Made by a program: the position numbers and the translations under genes | Notes under the pieces: model-generated | What the model saw: the letters and a program-made list of their open reading frames with translations, nothing else | Databases searched by the model: none | What the model was told of the DNA's origin: nothing | Part shown: one piece after another, positions 6,134 through 13,860 of the stretch | Numbering within the stretch: position 1 is the first letter of the stretch | Layout: each line of letters starts with the position of its first letter | DNA from: Enterocloster aldenensis | Lineage (GTDB): Bacteria > Bacillota > Clostridia > Lachnospirales > Lachnospiraceae | NCBI RefSeq assembly: GCF_003434055.1 | Contig: NZ_QVEX01000001.1 | Location: 310,001-374,000 of the forward strand | DNA length: 64,000 nt | Reading direction: 5' to 3'

Positions 6134-8845
6134 TTATCTGTTTTCTGATTCATCGTCTTCAGTTTCATCCCATTCCCCGGGTATGATTCGGTTGTCTTGC
6201 GGGCTCCAGAGATTTTCACGGTTTCTGTCTTCGGTCGGACTACTGTTTTCCGGTTCCGTTTTCTCCTCCGGGCTGAGGTAATCCTCCGTGCCCGGTTTCT
6301 CTTCCGGCCTGAGGTAATCCTCCATGCCTGGTTTTCCTTCCGGTCTGGGGTAATCCTCCATGCCTGGTTTCACTTCCGGACCGCGGTAAACCTCCATGCC
6401 CGGCTTCTCCTCCGCTCCCAAGCTGCCTTCCTGGTTCTGCCTTTCCTGGTTCTGCCTTTCCTGGTTCTGCCTTTCCTGGTTCTGCCCTTCCCGGGCTTCC
6501 TTGCCCTCCTGCGCATTTTCCTTCCAGCGTATGACAACCCGGAACAGGTCGTCTTCCACTTCAATCTTCATGGAACCGCCCTGGACCTCCACGAAGCTTC
6601 TTGCAATGGCAAGGCCAAGGCCTGAGCCTTCTGTGTTGCGGGACGAATCCCCGCGCACAAACCGTTCCGTCAGTTCCTCCGGCGATACGTTCAGCTCCTG
6701 GGCCGATACATTGCGCATGGAGATATTCACATATCCTTCCGGTTCCCGTACCACCTGGATATAGGCCCGGGTACCCGGCATGCCATACTTGGCTATATTA
6801 ACCAGCAGGTTCTCAAAAATACGGTAGGTCTTCTGGCTGTCCAGGTACAGTATCACCCGCCCCTCGGGCAGGTTGAACCGGAATTCAATCCCGCTGGCAG
6901 ACATTTTGTCCGACAGTTCAAACCGCACCTGCTTTAACAGGCTGATGATATCCACATGTTCCGGGTGCAGGGTCACGGTGCCGCTGCTGGCCTTGCTCAC
7001 CTCAAACAGGTCTTCGATGAGCACCTTCAGACGCATGGATTTCTGGTCCAGGACCTGTATATAGGACCTGCGCTCTTCCTCCGTCACATTCTCCTGCTTC
7101 AGCAGGTTCACATAGGTGATGATGGCTGTCAGGGGCGTCTTCAGGTCATGGGACACATTTGTGATCAGCTCTGATTTTGTCCGTTCGCTTTTCACCTCCT
7201 GGGCAACTGCTTTTTTGAATCCATTCTGGATTCTGGACAGCTGTTCCTTAAATGGATTGAATATGCCCAAATCCTCTTTTATCTCCACATTCAGGTCGCC
7301 CTCCGCCATCTGGTTGATGCCGTCCAGCAGGATCCTGTATTTTTTCTGCATCTGTCCCCAATATTTATTCAGCAGGTAAAACAGCACACAGGAATAGATA
7401 ATCAAGGCGCCGATTCCCCAGAACCAAAGGCAGGATATAAGGGTCAGTATGATGAAGTTGCCAATGACCGCCTTGCCTAATATCCTGGTGGAGCGGCTAT
7501 CCCAGTCAGCCTCATTGAACACGTTAAGCGCATTGCAGCACCAGCGCTTGATGAACCGGAGGAACCTTCCCAGCCAGGTGCGCTCTTTAAAATAACGCCA
7601 TGGCCCCATTGAGAAGATGGCGCGGTAACACATGATTCCCCAGAAGAACAGCCCGTAAGCCACTGCCCAGAACAGCAGATTGATGGCAAGCACCGCAAGG
7701 TCAGCGGTCCAGGGCAGGAATTCAGCCCTGAGGATCTCCTCTTTTAATGTCCCGTCCAAGGTGGCGGCTATGAGGCTTGCAGGCATGCCGCCTTCCCCTA
7801 TCACGGCCATCCACCCCACGCCTATCAGGCTCAGCGGCTCAAAGGACAGTCGGCAGAGCGCGCTTTTGCCCAGACGAAAGGACCGGACCGCGGGCAGGGC
7901 AAGGGCAAGAACCATGAGGATGACCAGAATCCCGCCTGCCACCGTATAGTAACCGCCGCCGTTCAGCAGCGCACGCCCGTTCAGCAGCGTGTTATCCGAT
8001 GTACTGTATCCACTGCCGGTAAATAAATCCGGCACACAGCGGAACATGATTTTTATATCCCTTGGCCCTGTGAACTGCATGCCGCTGTACCGGTAGCTGT
8101 CCGACAGGCGGACTGCAAGGGGGTCATAGAATTCGAACCGGCCCATGGCCTGGAGGAGCCTGGACGCATCCTGCTCATCCCCCTCAAAGCCGGACACCTT
8201 TAAGCTGCCCGTGGAGGTGAATTCAATTGTGAAACCTATCTCCTTTTTAGCGGAATCCAGGGGTGCGCGGAAAAGTTCCCCGGGCTTATTTACATTGCTT
8301 CTCTGAAACCCGCCGTTTTCATCAATTACCGCATAGAAAAGGGATGCGTTATACCTCTGGTAATACCGCTCCCAGTCCTTACCAAGGGAATTCATGGTGG
8401 ACTGCAGCTGCTGGTAATAATCCAGGTCAAACTCAGAGTCCATATAGTCCTGGACACTCACGGCATCCCCGTATATTTCCTCATCCGCCATGGCGGAATC
8501 CTGAACCGCGACACGGCTGTCTGTCATGCCGTATTCTTCTTCCCTGAGCGTCCTGATTTTCTCATCCAGACCAGGCAGGAAGGTCTGTGAATAGGAGAGC
8601 ACGCCGCCCTCTTCCTCCTGCTTTTTCTGATGCCATATCTCATAACTGAAATTCATGACCTGGGTTGCCAGGTCGCTGTAATCACTGCCCTGCTCCTGTA
8701 ACCGCATGGTCCTGACTGAAACATATTCCGCTGCTTTTGCCTTCATGTACGGATACAGCCCAATGGTTGCAGCCGATAAGGCCAGAACAGTCAGGACAAT
8801 TATTAATACGCCGATTTTATGGTTGTTTTTCAATCTTGTATCCAA
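6134..8845 (-). CDS. membrane sensor histidine kinase with repetitive acidic C-terminal tail
   Basis: 903 residues, far longer than a typical OmpR-partner kinase. Order: TM1 (about 11-31), a large extracytoplasmic domain (about 35-300), several further membrane segments (about 300-320, 340-360, 380-410 and 460-492), a HAMP-like linker, the dimerisation box SHDLKTPLTAI with His566, then a catalytic ATPase domain with an N-box-like NLLVNIAKYG and GSGLGLAIA ending near 775. The last 120 or so residues are a hydrophilic tail of QNQER and KPGMEDY repeats followed by Glu/Asp-rich sequence. The probable start is TTG after GGGGAG; it overlaps the response regulator end by 29 nt, so translation is coupled. 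The kinase presumably phosphorylates that regulator. The signal is unknown. Confidence 0.9.
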   Translation of the reverse strand: MDTRLKNNHKIGVLIIVLTVLALSAATIGLYPYMKAKAAEYVSVRTMRLQEQGSDYSDLATQVMNFSYEIWHQKKQEEEGGVLSYSQTFLPGLDEKIRTLREEEYGMTDSRVAVQDSAMADEEIYGDAVSVQDYMDSEFDLDYYQQLQSTMNSLGKDWERYYQRYNASLFYAVIDENGGFQRSNVNKPGELFRAPLDSAKKEIGFTIEFTSTGSLKVSGFEGDEQDASRLLQAMGRFEFYDPLAVRLSDSYRYSGMQFTGPRDIKIMFRCVPDLFTGSGYSTSDNTLLNGRALLNGGGYYTVAGGILVILMVLALALPAVRSFRLGKSALCRLSFEPLSLIGVGWMAVIGEGGMPASLIAATLDGTLKEEILRAEFLPWTADLAVLAINLLFWAVAYGLFFWGIMCYRAIFSMGPWRYFKERTWLGRFLRFIKRWCCNALNVFNEADWDSRSTRILGKAVIGNFIILTLISCLWFWGIGALIIYSCVLFYLLNKYWGQMQKKYRILLDGINQMAEGDLNVEIKEDLGIFNPFKEQLSRIQNGFKKAVAQEVKSERTKSELITNVSHDLKTPLTAIITYVNLLKQENVTEEERRSYIQVLDQKSMRLKVLIEDLFEVSKASSGTVTLHPEHVDIISLLKQVRFELSDKMSASGIEFRFNLPEGRVILYLDSQKTYRIFENLLVNIAKYGMPGTRAYIQVVREPEGYVNISMRNVSAQELNVSPEELTERFVRGDSSRNTEGSGLGLAIARSFVEVQGGSMKIEVEDDLFRVVIRWKENAQEGKEAREGQNQERQNQERQNQERQNQEGSLGAEEKPGMEVYRGPEVKPGMEDYPRPEGKPGMEDYLRPEEKPGTEDYLSPEEKTEPENSSPTEDRNRENLWSPQDNRIIPGEWDETEDDESENR
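6263..6415. repeat. 36-bp in-frame tandem repeat in the kinase tail, about four copies
   Basis: Imperfect 36-base units (recurring GRGGTAAWCC at about 6275, 6311, 6347 and 6383) encode 12-residue units of the form KPGMEDYLRPEE. The period is a multiple of three, so copy-number change keeps the frame. Confidence 0.85.
6430..6489. repeat. 15-bp in-frame tandem repeat, four copies
   Basis: CCTGGTTCTGCCTTT occurs four times back to back; the last copy has one changed base. On the minus strand it encodes repeated QNQER. It lies inside the kinase gene between the ATPase domain and the 36-bp repeats. The near-identity suggests recent slippage expansion. Confidence 0.9.
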
Positions 8846-9527
8846 CTCCCCACACCACCTTTACATATTTGGGCTCCCTGGGATTCACTTCGATTTTTTC
8901 CCTCAGATTACGGATGTGTACCATGACCGTATCCGTGTTGATTGCCCGCTCATTCCAAACCCGTTCATATATCTCCTCAGCGGGAAATACACGCCCCGGG
9001 TTCTGTATCAGTAACAACAGAATCTTAAACTCAATGGGAGTTACCTTTACCGGCTTGTCATCTACCATGACTTCCACGGTCTCCTCATTGACTTCCAGAC
9101 CTCCCAGCCTGTGAATCCTTGGATTTTCAGCCTGTTTGGAACTCAGTCTGTCCAAAAACCTGTGGTAGCGCCTCAGATGTGAGTTAACCCTGGCCAGAAG
9201 CTCCATGGGCGTAAACGGCTTTGTGATATAATCATCCGCCCCCATGTTCAGTCCCAGTATCTTGTCGACCTCCTCTGATTTGGCTGACAGGAAAATAACA
9301 GGAAAATCATACTTTTCCCTGAGCTTGGCAGTCATGGTAATCCCGTCCATCTTGGGCATCATCACATCCACGATGGCAAGGTCAATCTCGTTTTCCTCCA
9401 ATGCCTTAAGCCCTTCCAATCCGTCAGCTGCCTGGAATACCACATATCCCTGGCTCTTTAAAAATATCTCAACGCCTTCTCTGATTTCCTTATCATCCTC
9501 TACCAGCAAAATCCGGTCCCCACTCAT
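8817..9527 (-). CDS. OmpR/PhoB-family response regulator
   Basis: 236 residues from the ATG at 9527. An earlier ATG at 9548 was rejected because the AAGGAGG site lies between the two. The receiver domain has acidic DD at 11-12, phospho-acceptor Asp54 (IVDVMMPKMDG) and Lys in YITKPF. The C-terminal winged helix is typical of the family (VTPIEFKILLLLIQNPGRV, INTDTVMVHIRNLREKIE, VWGVGYKIEK). Its gene precedes the large histidine kinase in a two-gene operon, with a promoter at 9612-9640. It should activate or repress envelope genes in response to the kinase; targets cannot be read here, though the adjacent lipoprotein is a candidate. Confidence 0.95.
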   Translation of the reverse strand: MSGDRILLVEDDKEIREGVEIFLKSQGYVVFQAADGLEGLKALEENEIDLAIVDVMMPKMDGITMTAKLREKYDFPVIFLSAKSEEVDKILGLNMGADDYITKPFTPMELLARVNSHLRRYHRFLDRLSSKQAENPRIHRLGGLEVNEETVEVMVDDKPVKVTPIEFKILLLLIQNPGRVFPAEEIYERVWNERAINTDTVMVHIRNLREKIEVNPREPKYVKVVWGVGYKIEKQP

Positions 9528-9611
9528 GTATAGTTCCTCCTTGTGCATATAATCGTAACAATTAAATCAAAATATATCCTTCAGAAAATATAAAAGAATT
9601 TCTAAAGTCTT

Positions 9612-9640
9612 ATTGTAGCATTCCTAAGGATAATCTTCAA
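9612..9640 (-). promoter_or_regulatory. promoter of the response regulator/kinase operon
   Basis: On the minus strand TTGAAG (9640-9635), a 17-base spacer and TACAAT (9617-9612) form a good sigma-A promoter with a leader of about 80 nt. Confidence 0.6.
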
Positions 9641-9641
9641 C

Positions 9642-9678
9642 GGGGGCAGGATGTGTTGAGAAGATCATTCCTGCCCCC
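9642..9678. promoter_or_regulatory. GC-rich stem-loop between divergent promoters
   Basis: GGGGGCAGGA (9642-9651) pairs with TCCTGCCCCC (9669-9678) around a 17-base loop. It sits immediately upstream of the minus-strand -35 and about 50 bp upstream of the plus-strand -35. There is no T-run on either side, so an operator or a partial transcription barrier is as likely as a terminator. Confidence 0.45.
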
Positions 9679-9728
9679 TGTAATATCAAACGCAGAATTT
9701 GCATGACTTTGTTATATATTTAATTAAA

Positions 9729-9757
9729 TTGACAAATACTTCCACCAATGGTATGGT
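9729..9757 (+). promoter_or_regulatory. promoter of the SDR/NTF2 pair
   Basis: TTGACA (9729-9734), 17-base spacer, TATGGT (9752-9757): consensus -35 with a fair -10, about 65 nt before the start. Confidence 0.65.
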
Positions 9758-9823
9758 TTTTATATTCAATAATAATAATTACTGTTATTTATTTAGCAAG
9801 AAAACCGTAAAGGAGGTATTTCA

Positions 9824-10597
9824 TTGAGTACATATGTCATAACAGGAGGCACCACAGGCATTGGCGCTGCAACCCGCAAACTGCTTCAGGCACAGGGACA
9901 CGATGTGTTCAATATTGATTTTAAAGGCGGCGACTACCTGGCCGACCTGTCCACCCCAGAGGGCCGCCAGGGCGCTGTTGATGAGGTGTTCCGGCGCTAT
10001 CCGGATGGGATTGACGTCCTTATCTGCAACGCAGGCGTAGGGCCAACGGCCCCGCCCCAGATGATATTCGCACTGAACTTTTTCGCAAGCGTCCAGATTG
10101 CAGAAGCCCTGAGGCCCTTGTTAAAGAAAAAACGCGGAAACTGTGTCATCACCTCATCCAACTCCATCACCAACATGACCGTGCGCATGGACTGGGTGGA
10201 TATGCTGTCCAATGTAATGGACGAGGAACGGATACTGGAATTTGTCAAGGATATCCCCCGCGCCCAGGCAGCGTCCTGCTACAGTTCATCCAAACACGCC
10301 TTGGCACGGTGGGTCCGCCGCATATCCCCATCCTGGGCAGTAGACGGACTGCGCATCAACTCCGTTGCCCCGGGCAACACCACCACTCCCATGACCCAGA
10401 ACATGACCGATGCCCAGATGGACGCGGCCCTTCTGATTCCCATCCCGACCCGCTACGGCAGAAAGGAATTCCTGGACGCGGAAGAGATTGCCAACGGCAT
10501 TGTATTCCTGGCATCCCCCATGGCCAGCGGCATTAACGGCGTCATCCTGTTCGTGGACGGGGGCATAGATGCACTGCTGCGCTCAGAACGTTTCTAA
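9824..10597 (+). CDS. SDR oxidoreductase resembling 3-alpha-hydroxysteroid dehydrogenase/carbonyl reductase
   Basis: 257 residues, TTG start eight or so bases after AAAGGAGG. The Rossmann motif is TGGTTGIG (7-14), NAG at 69-71, catalytic Ser near 111-112, Tyr153 and Lys157. An insertion of about 40 residues lies between the catalytic Ser and Tyr, and the C-terminus is VDGGIDALL. Length, this insertion, the ADLSTPEGR segment and residue spacing match my memory of Comamonas-type 3-alpha-HSD/carbonyl reductase (Ser114, Tyr155, Lys159) better than generic fatty-acid SDRs. It should oxidise or reduce a hydroxyl/keto group with NAD(P). The substrate is unproven; a steroid or bulky carbonyl compound is the best guess. 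It is co-transcribed with an NTF2-like gene 23 nt downstream. Confidence 0.85.
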   Translation: MSTYVITGGTTGIGAATRKLLQAQGHDVFNIDFKGGDYLADLSTPEGRQGAVDEVFRRYPDGIDVLICNAGVGPTAPPQMIFALNFFASVQIAEALRPLLKKKRGNCVITSSNSITNMTVRMDWVDMLSNVMDEERILEFVKDIPRAQAASCYSSSKHALARWVRRISPSWAVDGLRINSVAPGNTTTPMTQNMTDAQMDAALLIPIPTRYGRKEFLDAEEIANGIVFLASPMASGINGVILFVDGGIDALLRSERF

Positions 10598-10620
10598 TTG
10601 TAAGTGAGGAGGATAATTAT

Positions 10621-10959
10621 ATGACAATATTAGAACAATACATTGACTGTATGCAGAAGGGGGATGAAACCGCCCTGGCTGATTTATTCAATGAATACGG
10701 GGTCCTTCATGACTCATCCGTATACAAGGCCGGCATGGACACCATCCACCTGGAAGGAAAGATGGCCGTGGAAATGATGTTCCACCACAAATTCGGCTTT
10801 AACGGCGGCCCCTTCCCCATCCACAGCGTGAAATACGTGGACGACAATACCGTGTGGTACTTCATTACCTATCATGAGCATGTTGTTCCGGTAACCGCGT
10901 TCCTCTCGGAAGTGGATGAGAAGGGGAAAATAAAGAGACTGAATATCTATCCGCTGTAG
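10621..10959 (+). CDS. NTF2-like (SnoaL/ketosteroid-isomerase-fold) small protein
   Basis: 112 residues, AGGAGG site before ATG. The pattern of an N-terminal helix (LEQYIDCMQKGDETALADLF), a short YGVLHDSS strand, a central HHKFGFNGG segment and long beta strands (HSVKYVDDNTVWYFITY, VTAFLSEVDEKGKIKRLNIY) matches the cone-shaped NTF2 fold shared by ketosteroid isomerase, SnoaL cyclases and BaiE dehydratase. The His and Asp residues could line an active pocket, but I cannot align catalytic residues with certainty. Its pairing with an HSDH-like SDR suggests a two-step conversion of one substrate, such as hydroxyl oxidation followed by double-bond shift or dehydration. A non-catalytic ligand-binding role is possible. 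Confidence 0.75.
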   Translation: MTILEQYIDCMQKGDETALADLFNEYGVLHDSSVYKAGMDTIHLEGKMAVEMMFHHKFGFNGGPFPIHSVKYVDDNTVWYFITYHEHVVPVTAFLSEVDEKGKIKRLNIYPL

Positions 10960-11006
10960 ATGGGTCATAAGGTAAGGATCACAGGGACGGCATCATAAGG
11001 CCGACG

Positions 11007-11306
11007 TCATAAGGCTGGCATCACACGGACCAGTTCTTCTGCATGGATGGCTTCCTCTCCTGCCGGCTCTCCTGCAATTCCCCAGTGGGATTGCAGGCAT
11101 CCATCCATAATGATTCCGCACACAGGCGCCCCGTCCCCTATGCGGCGGATGACCACCGGCAGGCCCTCATAAAACAGGATGCCCCTGACATCCTGCGGCG
11201 CTCCCGGCACCTCATATATCCGTGGATTAAGGACAATTTCCTTTATACAGCTCTTTTCCACAAATATCTCCCTGTACCCATCCCTGACAACCACAAGTTC
11301 CATCAT
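11007..11306 (-). CDS. short CheW-like protein
   Basis: 99 residues. The central phrase VRGILFYEGLPVVIRRIGD followed by CGIIMDG resembles the CheW-fold segment in which a short loop precedes the receptor/kinase-binding strand. It is shorter than a full CheW domain (about 140) and may be one subdomain. The ATG overlaps the stop of the other CheW-like gene by four bases (ATGA), so the two are translationally coupled and may fold together as a split adaptor. No CheA, receptor or flagellar gene is in view. Assignment is by fold-like pattern only. Confidence 0.55.
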   Translation of the reverse strand: MMELVVVRDGYREIFVEKSCIKEIVLNPRIYEVPGAPQDVRGILFYEGLPVVIRRIGDGAPVCGIIMDGCLQSHWGIAGEPAGEEAIHAEELVRVMPAL

Positions 11307-11710
11307 CCAACACCTCTTTCATCACGCCGGACCGTATGGAAACCGGACGGCTCCAGCACATATGCCAGTATCTTCCCGTCCTCCGGTCCGTCAAGAAGGG
11401 TCATGCCGCTTATGTACCGGTTCATATGGCTCCTCACCTCCCCAGGCAGCTCCCATACCTGGTCCTTTGAAACCTGCACCAACCCGGATATGGTTTCAGC
11501 CCATATGCCGGCCTTCTGTTCCCCGTATTCCACAGTCACCCTATAGATGCGCCTGCCGTCCCGCCCTGTTGGCAATCCCGTTAATACGGCTTCCGGCAAA
11601 TCGGGGTCTGTCTCATCTGCCGCGGATATGCGGCCTATACATGCAAGAGGAAGAAGAAAATGAAACCCGGACAAAAAAAAGAGCATGTATGACTCTGTCA
11701 AACCATCCAT
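11303..11710 (-). CDS. CheW-like adaptor domain protein
   Basis: 135 residues from ATG 11710 (AAAGGAG six bases upstream; the longer frame to 11755 has no site). The sequence runs YMLFFLSGFHFLLPLACIGRI, then YRVTVEYGEQKAGIWAETI, SGLVQVSKDQVWELP and YISGMTLLDG, ending in LAYVLEP. This follows the order of the CheW domain: input strand, GL-V-D-V strand, linker Pro-rich piece, Y-I-G-hydrophobic-DG and the final strand. CheW proteins couple chemoreceptors to the CheA kinase. Here no chemotaxis partners are nearby and the second member is truncated, so a different scaffolding or sensing use is possible. Confidence in the fold is moderate. Confidence 0.6.
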   Translation of the reverse strand: MDGLTESYMLFFLSGFHFLLPLACIGRISAADETDPDLPEAVLTGLPTGRDGRRIYRVTVEYGEQKAGIWAETISGLVQVSKDQVWELPGEVRSHMNRYISGMTLLDGPEDGKILAYVLEPSGFHTVRRDERGVG

Positions 11711-11833
11711 CCCATTCTCCTTTCCAATCTTTTTAATAAATTTCCATCTTAACACATCGTTTATATTCTAGTATATATGGGGTAGATTTACTACATTGAA
11801 AGTAGGGAAAAAGGTTAGAAAAAGCAAAGAAAA

Positions 11834-11864
11834 AGAACCAGGAATCCATACTTTTCCTGATTCT
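11834..11864 (-). terminator. intrinsic terminator of the polysaccharide deacetylase gene
   Basis: On the minus strand AGAATCAGGAA and TTCCTGGTTCT pair (one G-U) around a 9-base loop, followed by CTTTTTCTTTGC. It starts 20-some bases after the stop codon. Confidence 0.8.
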
Positions 11865-11885
11865 GCGGCATTTTCTTTTTTGATT

Positions 11886-12893
11886 TCATGGTTTGAACTG
11901 CACCGGTTCCACATCCGGTGTCAGGGGTTCCATCCTGTATTCCTGAAACTGGTTTATCAGCTGGTCCAGGCAAAGGGACGTGCTGTGGACAATATCATGG
12001 CCCAGAAGGACCACCCTCTGCCTTCCCATCATGGACTTCCTGGCATTGTCGATGAGTTCCCCCGGGCTGGATTTCCTGAGGGCGTCGTCCAGGCTGGCAT
12101 TCCAGTCAAAATAAATGAATCCCCTGGCATCCATGGCAGCTATGATATCGCTGTAAACTTCCTGGTTATATGAATTAATGCTTCCTCCGGGAAACCGGTA
12201 CAGCCTTGCCTTCTCCCCCGTCACCTCCAAAACCGCCCTGTATGCCTTGTCAAAGTCCTCCAGATAGCTGTCCACGCTCTCATAAAGGGCTTCATAATCA
12301 TGCCTGTGGCAATGGATTCCTATGGTGTGCCCCTCCGCCACAATCCTTTGGGCTGTTTCCGGATGCTTCAGGACATTTTCCCCCACCACAAAAAATGTTG
12401 CTTTTATATTCCGTTTTTTCAGTACGTCCAGGACCGCGTTTGTGTTTTCTTGCGAAGGGCCGTCATCAAAGGTCAGATACATGACCTTCCCGGTGTCGGT
12501 TTGGGTGTCCTGGGAATCTTGGGCAGATGGTCCGTCCGGGACGGCCTGGGCCATATCCTGATTCAGCGCACTGCCATGGGTTCCGGCCTGGAGCGCATAC
12601 CCTGCCGCTATCTGCAGGACATCCCCTGCCAAGGGAACCGGATATGCCGCGAATCCCCCGTCCCCCCTCATTTGCCTGGTTGCGCCTTCGGACACCATAC
12701 TGTTCCCAATCAGCCATCCGGTTCCCGGGAACCCCGGCCGTATGGCCAGGAGCACGGCCAGCACAGACAGGATGCCTGCAGCCGCGGTTGACACGGCAAA
12801 CAGGGTGTCCATGAGGCTTCTCCCGCGTTTTCTCCTCCATCTCCTTGTTCGGGAGTATGGATATCTTCTGTACATAATGGCTGCCCCTTTCAT
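11886..12893 (-). CDS. membrane-anchored polysaccharide deacetylase (NodB domain)
   Basis: 335 residues from ATG 12893, served by AGGAG seven bases upstream; another possible ATG lies six codons in. An Arg-rich cytoplasmic start (RRYPYSRTRRWRRKRGR) and one membrane helix (about 30-52) anchor it, a variable linker follows, then the NodB domain: TFDDGPS (catalytic/metal Asp-Asp), ATFFVVGE, HCHRHDY (metal His pair), YRFPGG and the late LLGHDI motif. These CE4 enzymes remove acetyl groups from peptidoglycan GlcNAc or other surface glycans outside the membrane; peptidoglycan is the most likely substrate in a Gram-positive. It is a single gene with its own terminator. Confidence 0.92.
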   Translation of the reverse strand: MKGAAIMYRRYPYSRTRRWRRKRGRSLMDTLFAVSTAAAGILSVLAVLLAIRPGFPGTGWLIGNSMVSEGATRQMRGDGGFAAYPVPLAGDVLQIAAGYALQAGTHGSALNQDMAQAVPDGPSAQDSQDTQTDTGKVMYLTFDDGPSQENTNAVLDVLKKRNIKATFFVVGENVLKHPETAQRIVAEGHTIGIHCHRHDYEALYESVDSYLEDFDKAYRAVLEVTGEKARLYRFPGGSINSYNQEVYSDIIAAMDARGFIYFDWNASLDDALRKSSPGELIDNARKSMMGRQRVVLLGHDIVHSTSLCLDQLINQFQEYRMEPLTPDVEPVQFKP

Positions 12894-13031
12894 GCAAAAA
12901 CTCCTGTGTAAGGTGAATACAGATACGGGATATCCCATACCCGGCGCCTCACAGAGCATTCTTCTGTGGGACACCATCCATCTTACACAGGAGCGGCATC
13001 ATAATGCCATCATTTTTGCATCATAGTTGCA
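12894..13031. repeat. short inverted and GCATCAT direct repeats in an intergenic spacer
   Basis: CTCCTGTGTAAG (12901-12912) is complementary to CTTACACAGGAG (12982-12993). The right part then holds GCATCAT-like heptamers (about 12996-13030), including a small GGCAT/ATGCC hairpin. The first arm contains the complement of the deacetylase ribosome site, so long-range pairing in the leader could hide it. Otherwise no gene is visible. Confidence 0.5.
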
Positions 13032-13859
13032 TCATTTGGTTATTTTCAAAAAGAATTCATTAATCCCCTCATAGAATCCCACGGTGACAATGGTATGCTC
13101 CCCTGCCGCGCCCGGGCACACATATTTCTTAAAATAAGGAGTGGTCTCCATCAATGGGTTTGGCTCATCATAGGGCCGGGGCTGCACAAGCCCCATGTAG
13201 CTGCTCCAGGTTTCCATGATCCTGTCCGGGTCCATCTCCTCCCACCGGCGCGGGGTCCTGACGTAAAACTCGTACATCTTCCCATCATCCGCATCAATGT
13301 ATGCGTTAATCAGATGGTTTTCCTTGTCCGCGTTTTTCTGTATGTTTGACATCTCCAGCTTCCAGACCGCTACGTTATTGCGCGGCTCCAGCACGTCAAT
13401 GGCAGAGTAGAGAACCGCGTCATACGTACCTGGTTCCACATCCTTTACCGTATCCGGCAGTATGCCAAGTTCTTTAAGGGCTGACAGCCCCCGGTTGCAG
13501 ACATCATATATCTGGGTATCCGTGATTTCTTCACCGGAAGGCCCTCTGTGGTTTACCACAAATGCATAATTCCCCTCCGGTTCCCCATATCCCTCATCTG
13601 TACGGCTTCTGGTAAGGGCATACTGTTCGCTTTCAGGCAGTGCCTGGCTGCTCAGGCTTTCCGACAGGATATAAAGCTTCTCATTACTGCTCAGGGTATA
13701 ACGGTAACCTTCCCCCTCCTCCTGGGCATCCACCTGGTGTACGGCCCCCAGCACCGATTGGTCCCGGTATCTGGCAAACAGTTCAGGACCAGCTATGGAC
13801 AGGGCCATCACAAGGACGGTAAACAGGATCAGGAACAGGTTTTTCATCATATTTCCCAT
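13032..13859 (-). CDS. exported or membrane-anchored protein of unknown function
   Basis: 275 residues from ATG 13859, with AGGAGG six bases upstream. An N-terminal hydrophobic segment (NLFLILFTVLVMALSIAG, about 6-23) acts as signal or anchor; the rest is hydrophilic with mixed alpha/beta character and no motif I know (phrases SNEKLYILSESLSSQ, IYDVCNRGLSALKELG, YIDADDGKMYEFYVRTP). The repeated YxxDADDGKxYEF style recalls PepSY/YPEB-like folds, but that is weak. It is the last gene of a four-gene operon, directly after a histidine kinase whose stop is one base before this start, so it probably works with that sensor as a ligand-binding or modulating partner. Confidence 0.75.
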   Translation of the reverse strand: MGNMMKNLFLILFTVLVMALSIAGPELFARYRDQSVLGAVHQVDAQEEGEGYRYTLSSNEKLYILSESLSSQALPESEQYALTRSRTDEGYGEPEGNYAFVVNHRGPSGEEITDTQIYDVCNRGLSALKELGILPDTVKDVEPGTYDAVLYSAIDVLEPRNNVAVWKLEMSNIQKNADKENHLINAYIDADDGKMYEFYVRTPRRWEEMDPDRIMETWSSYMGLVQPRPYDEPNPLMETTPYFKKYVCPGAAGEHTIVTVGFYEGINEFFLKITK

Positions 13860-13860
13860 C

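Noticed and set aside
6430..6489. Regularly spaced 15-bp repeats that resemble a CRISPR array at first sight
   Set aside because: There are no spacers; the repeats abut and encode QNQER inside the kinase gene.
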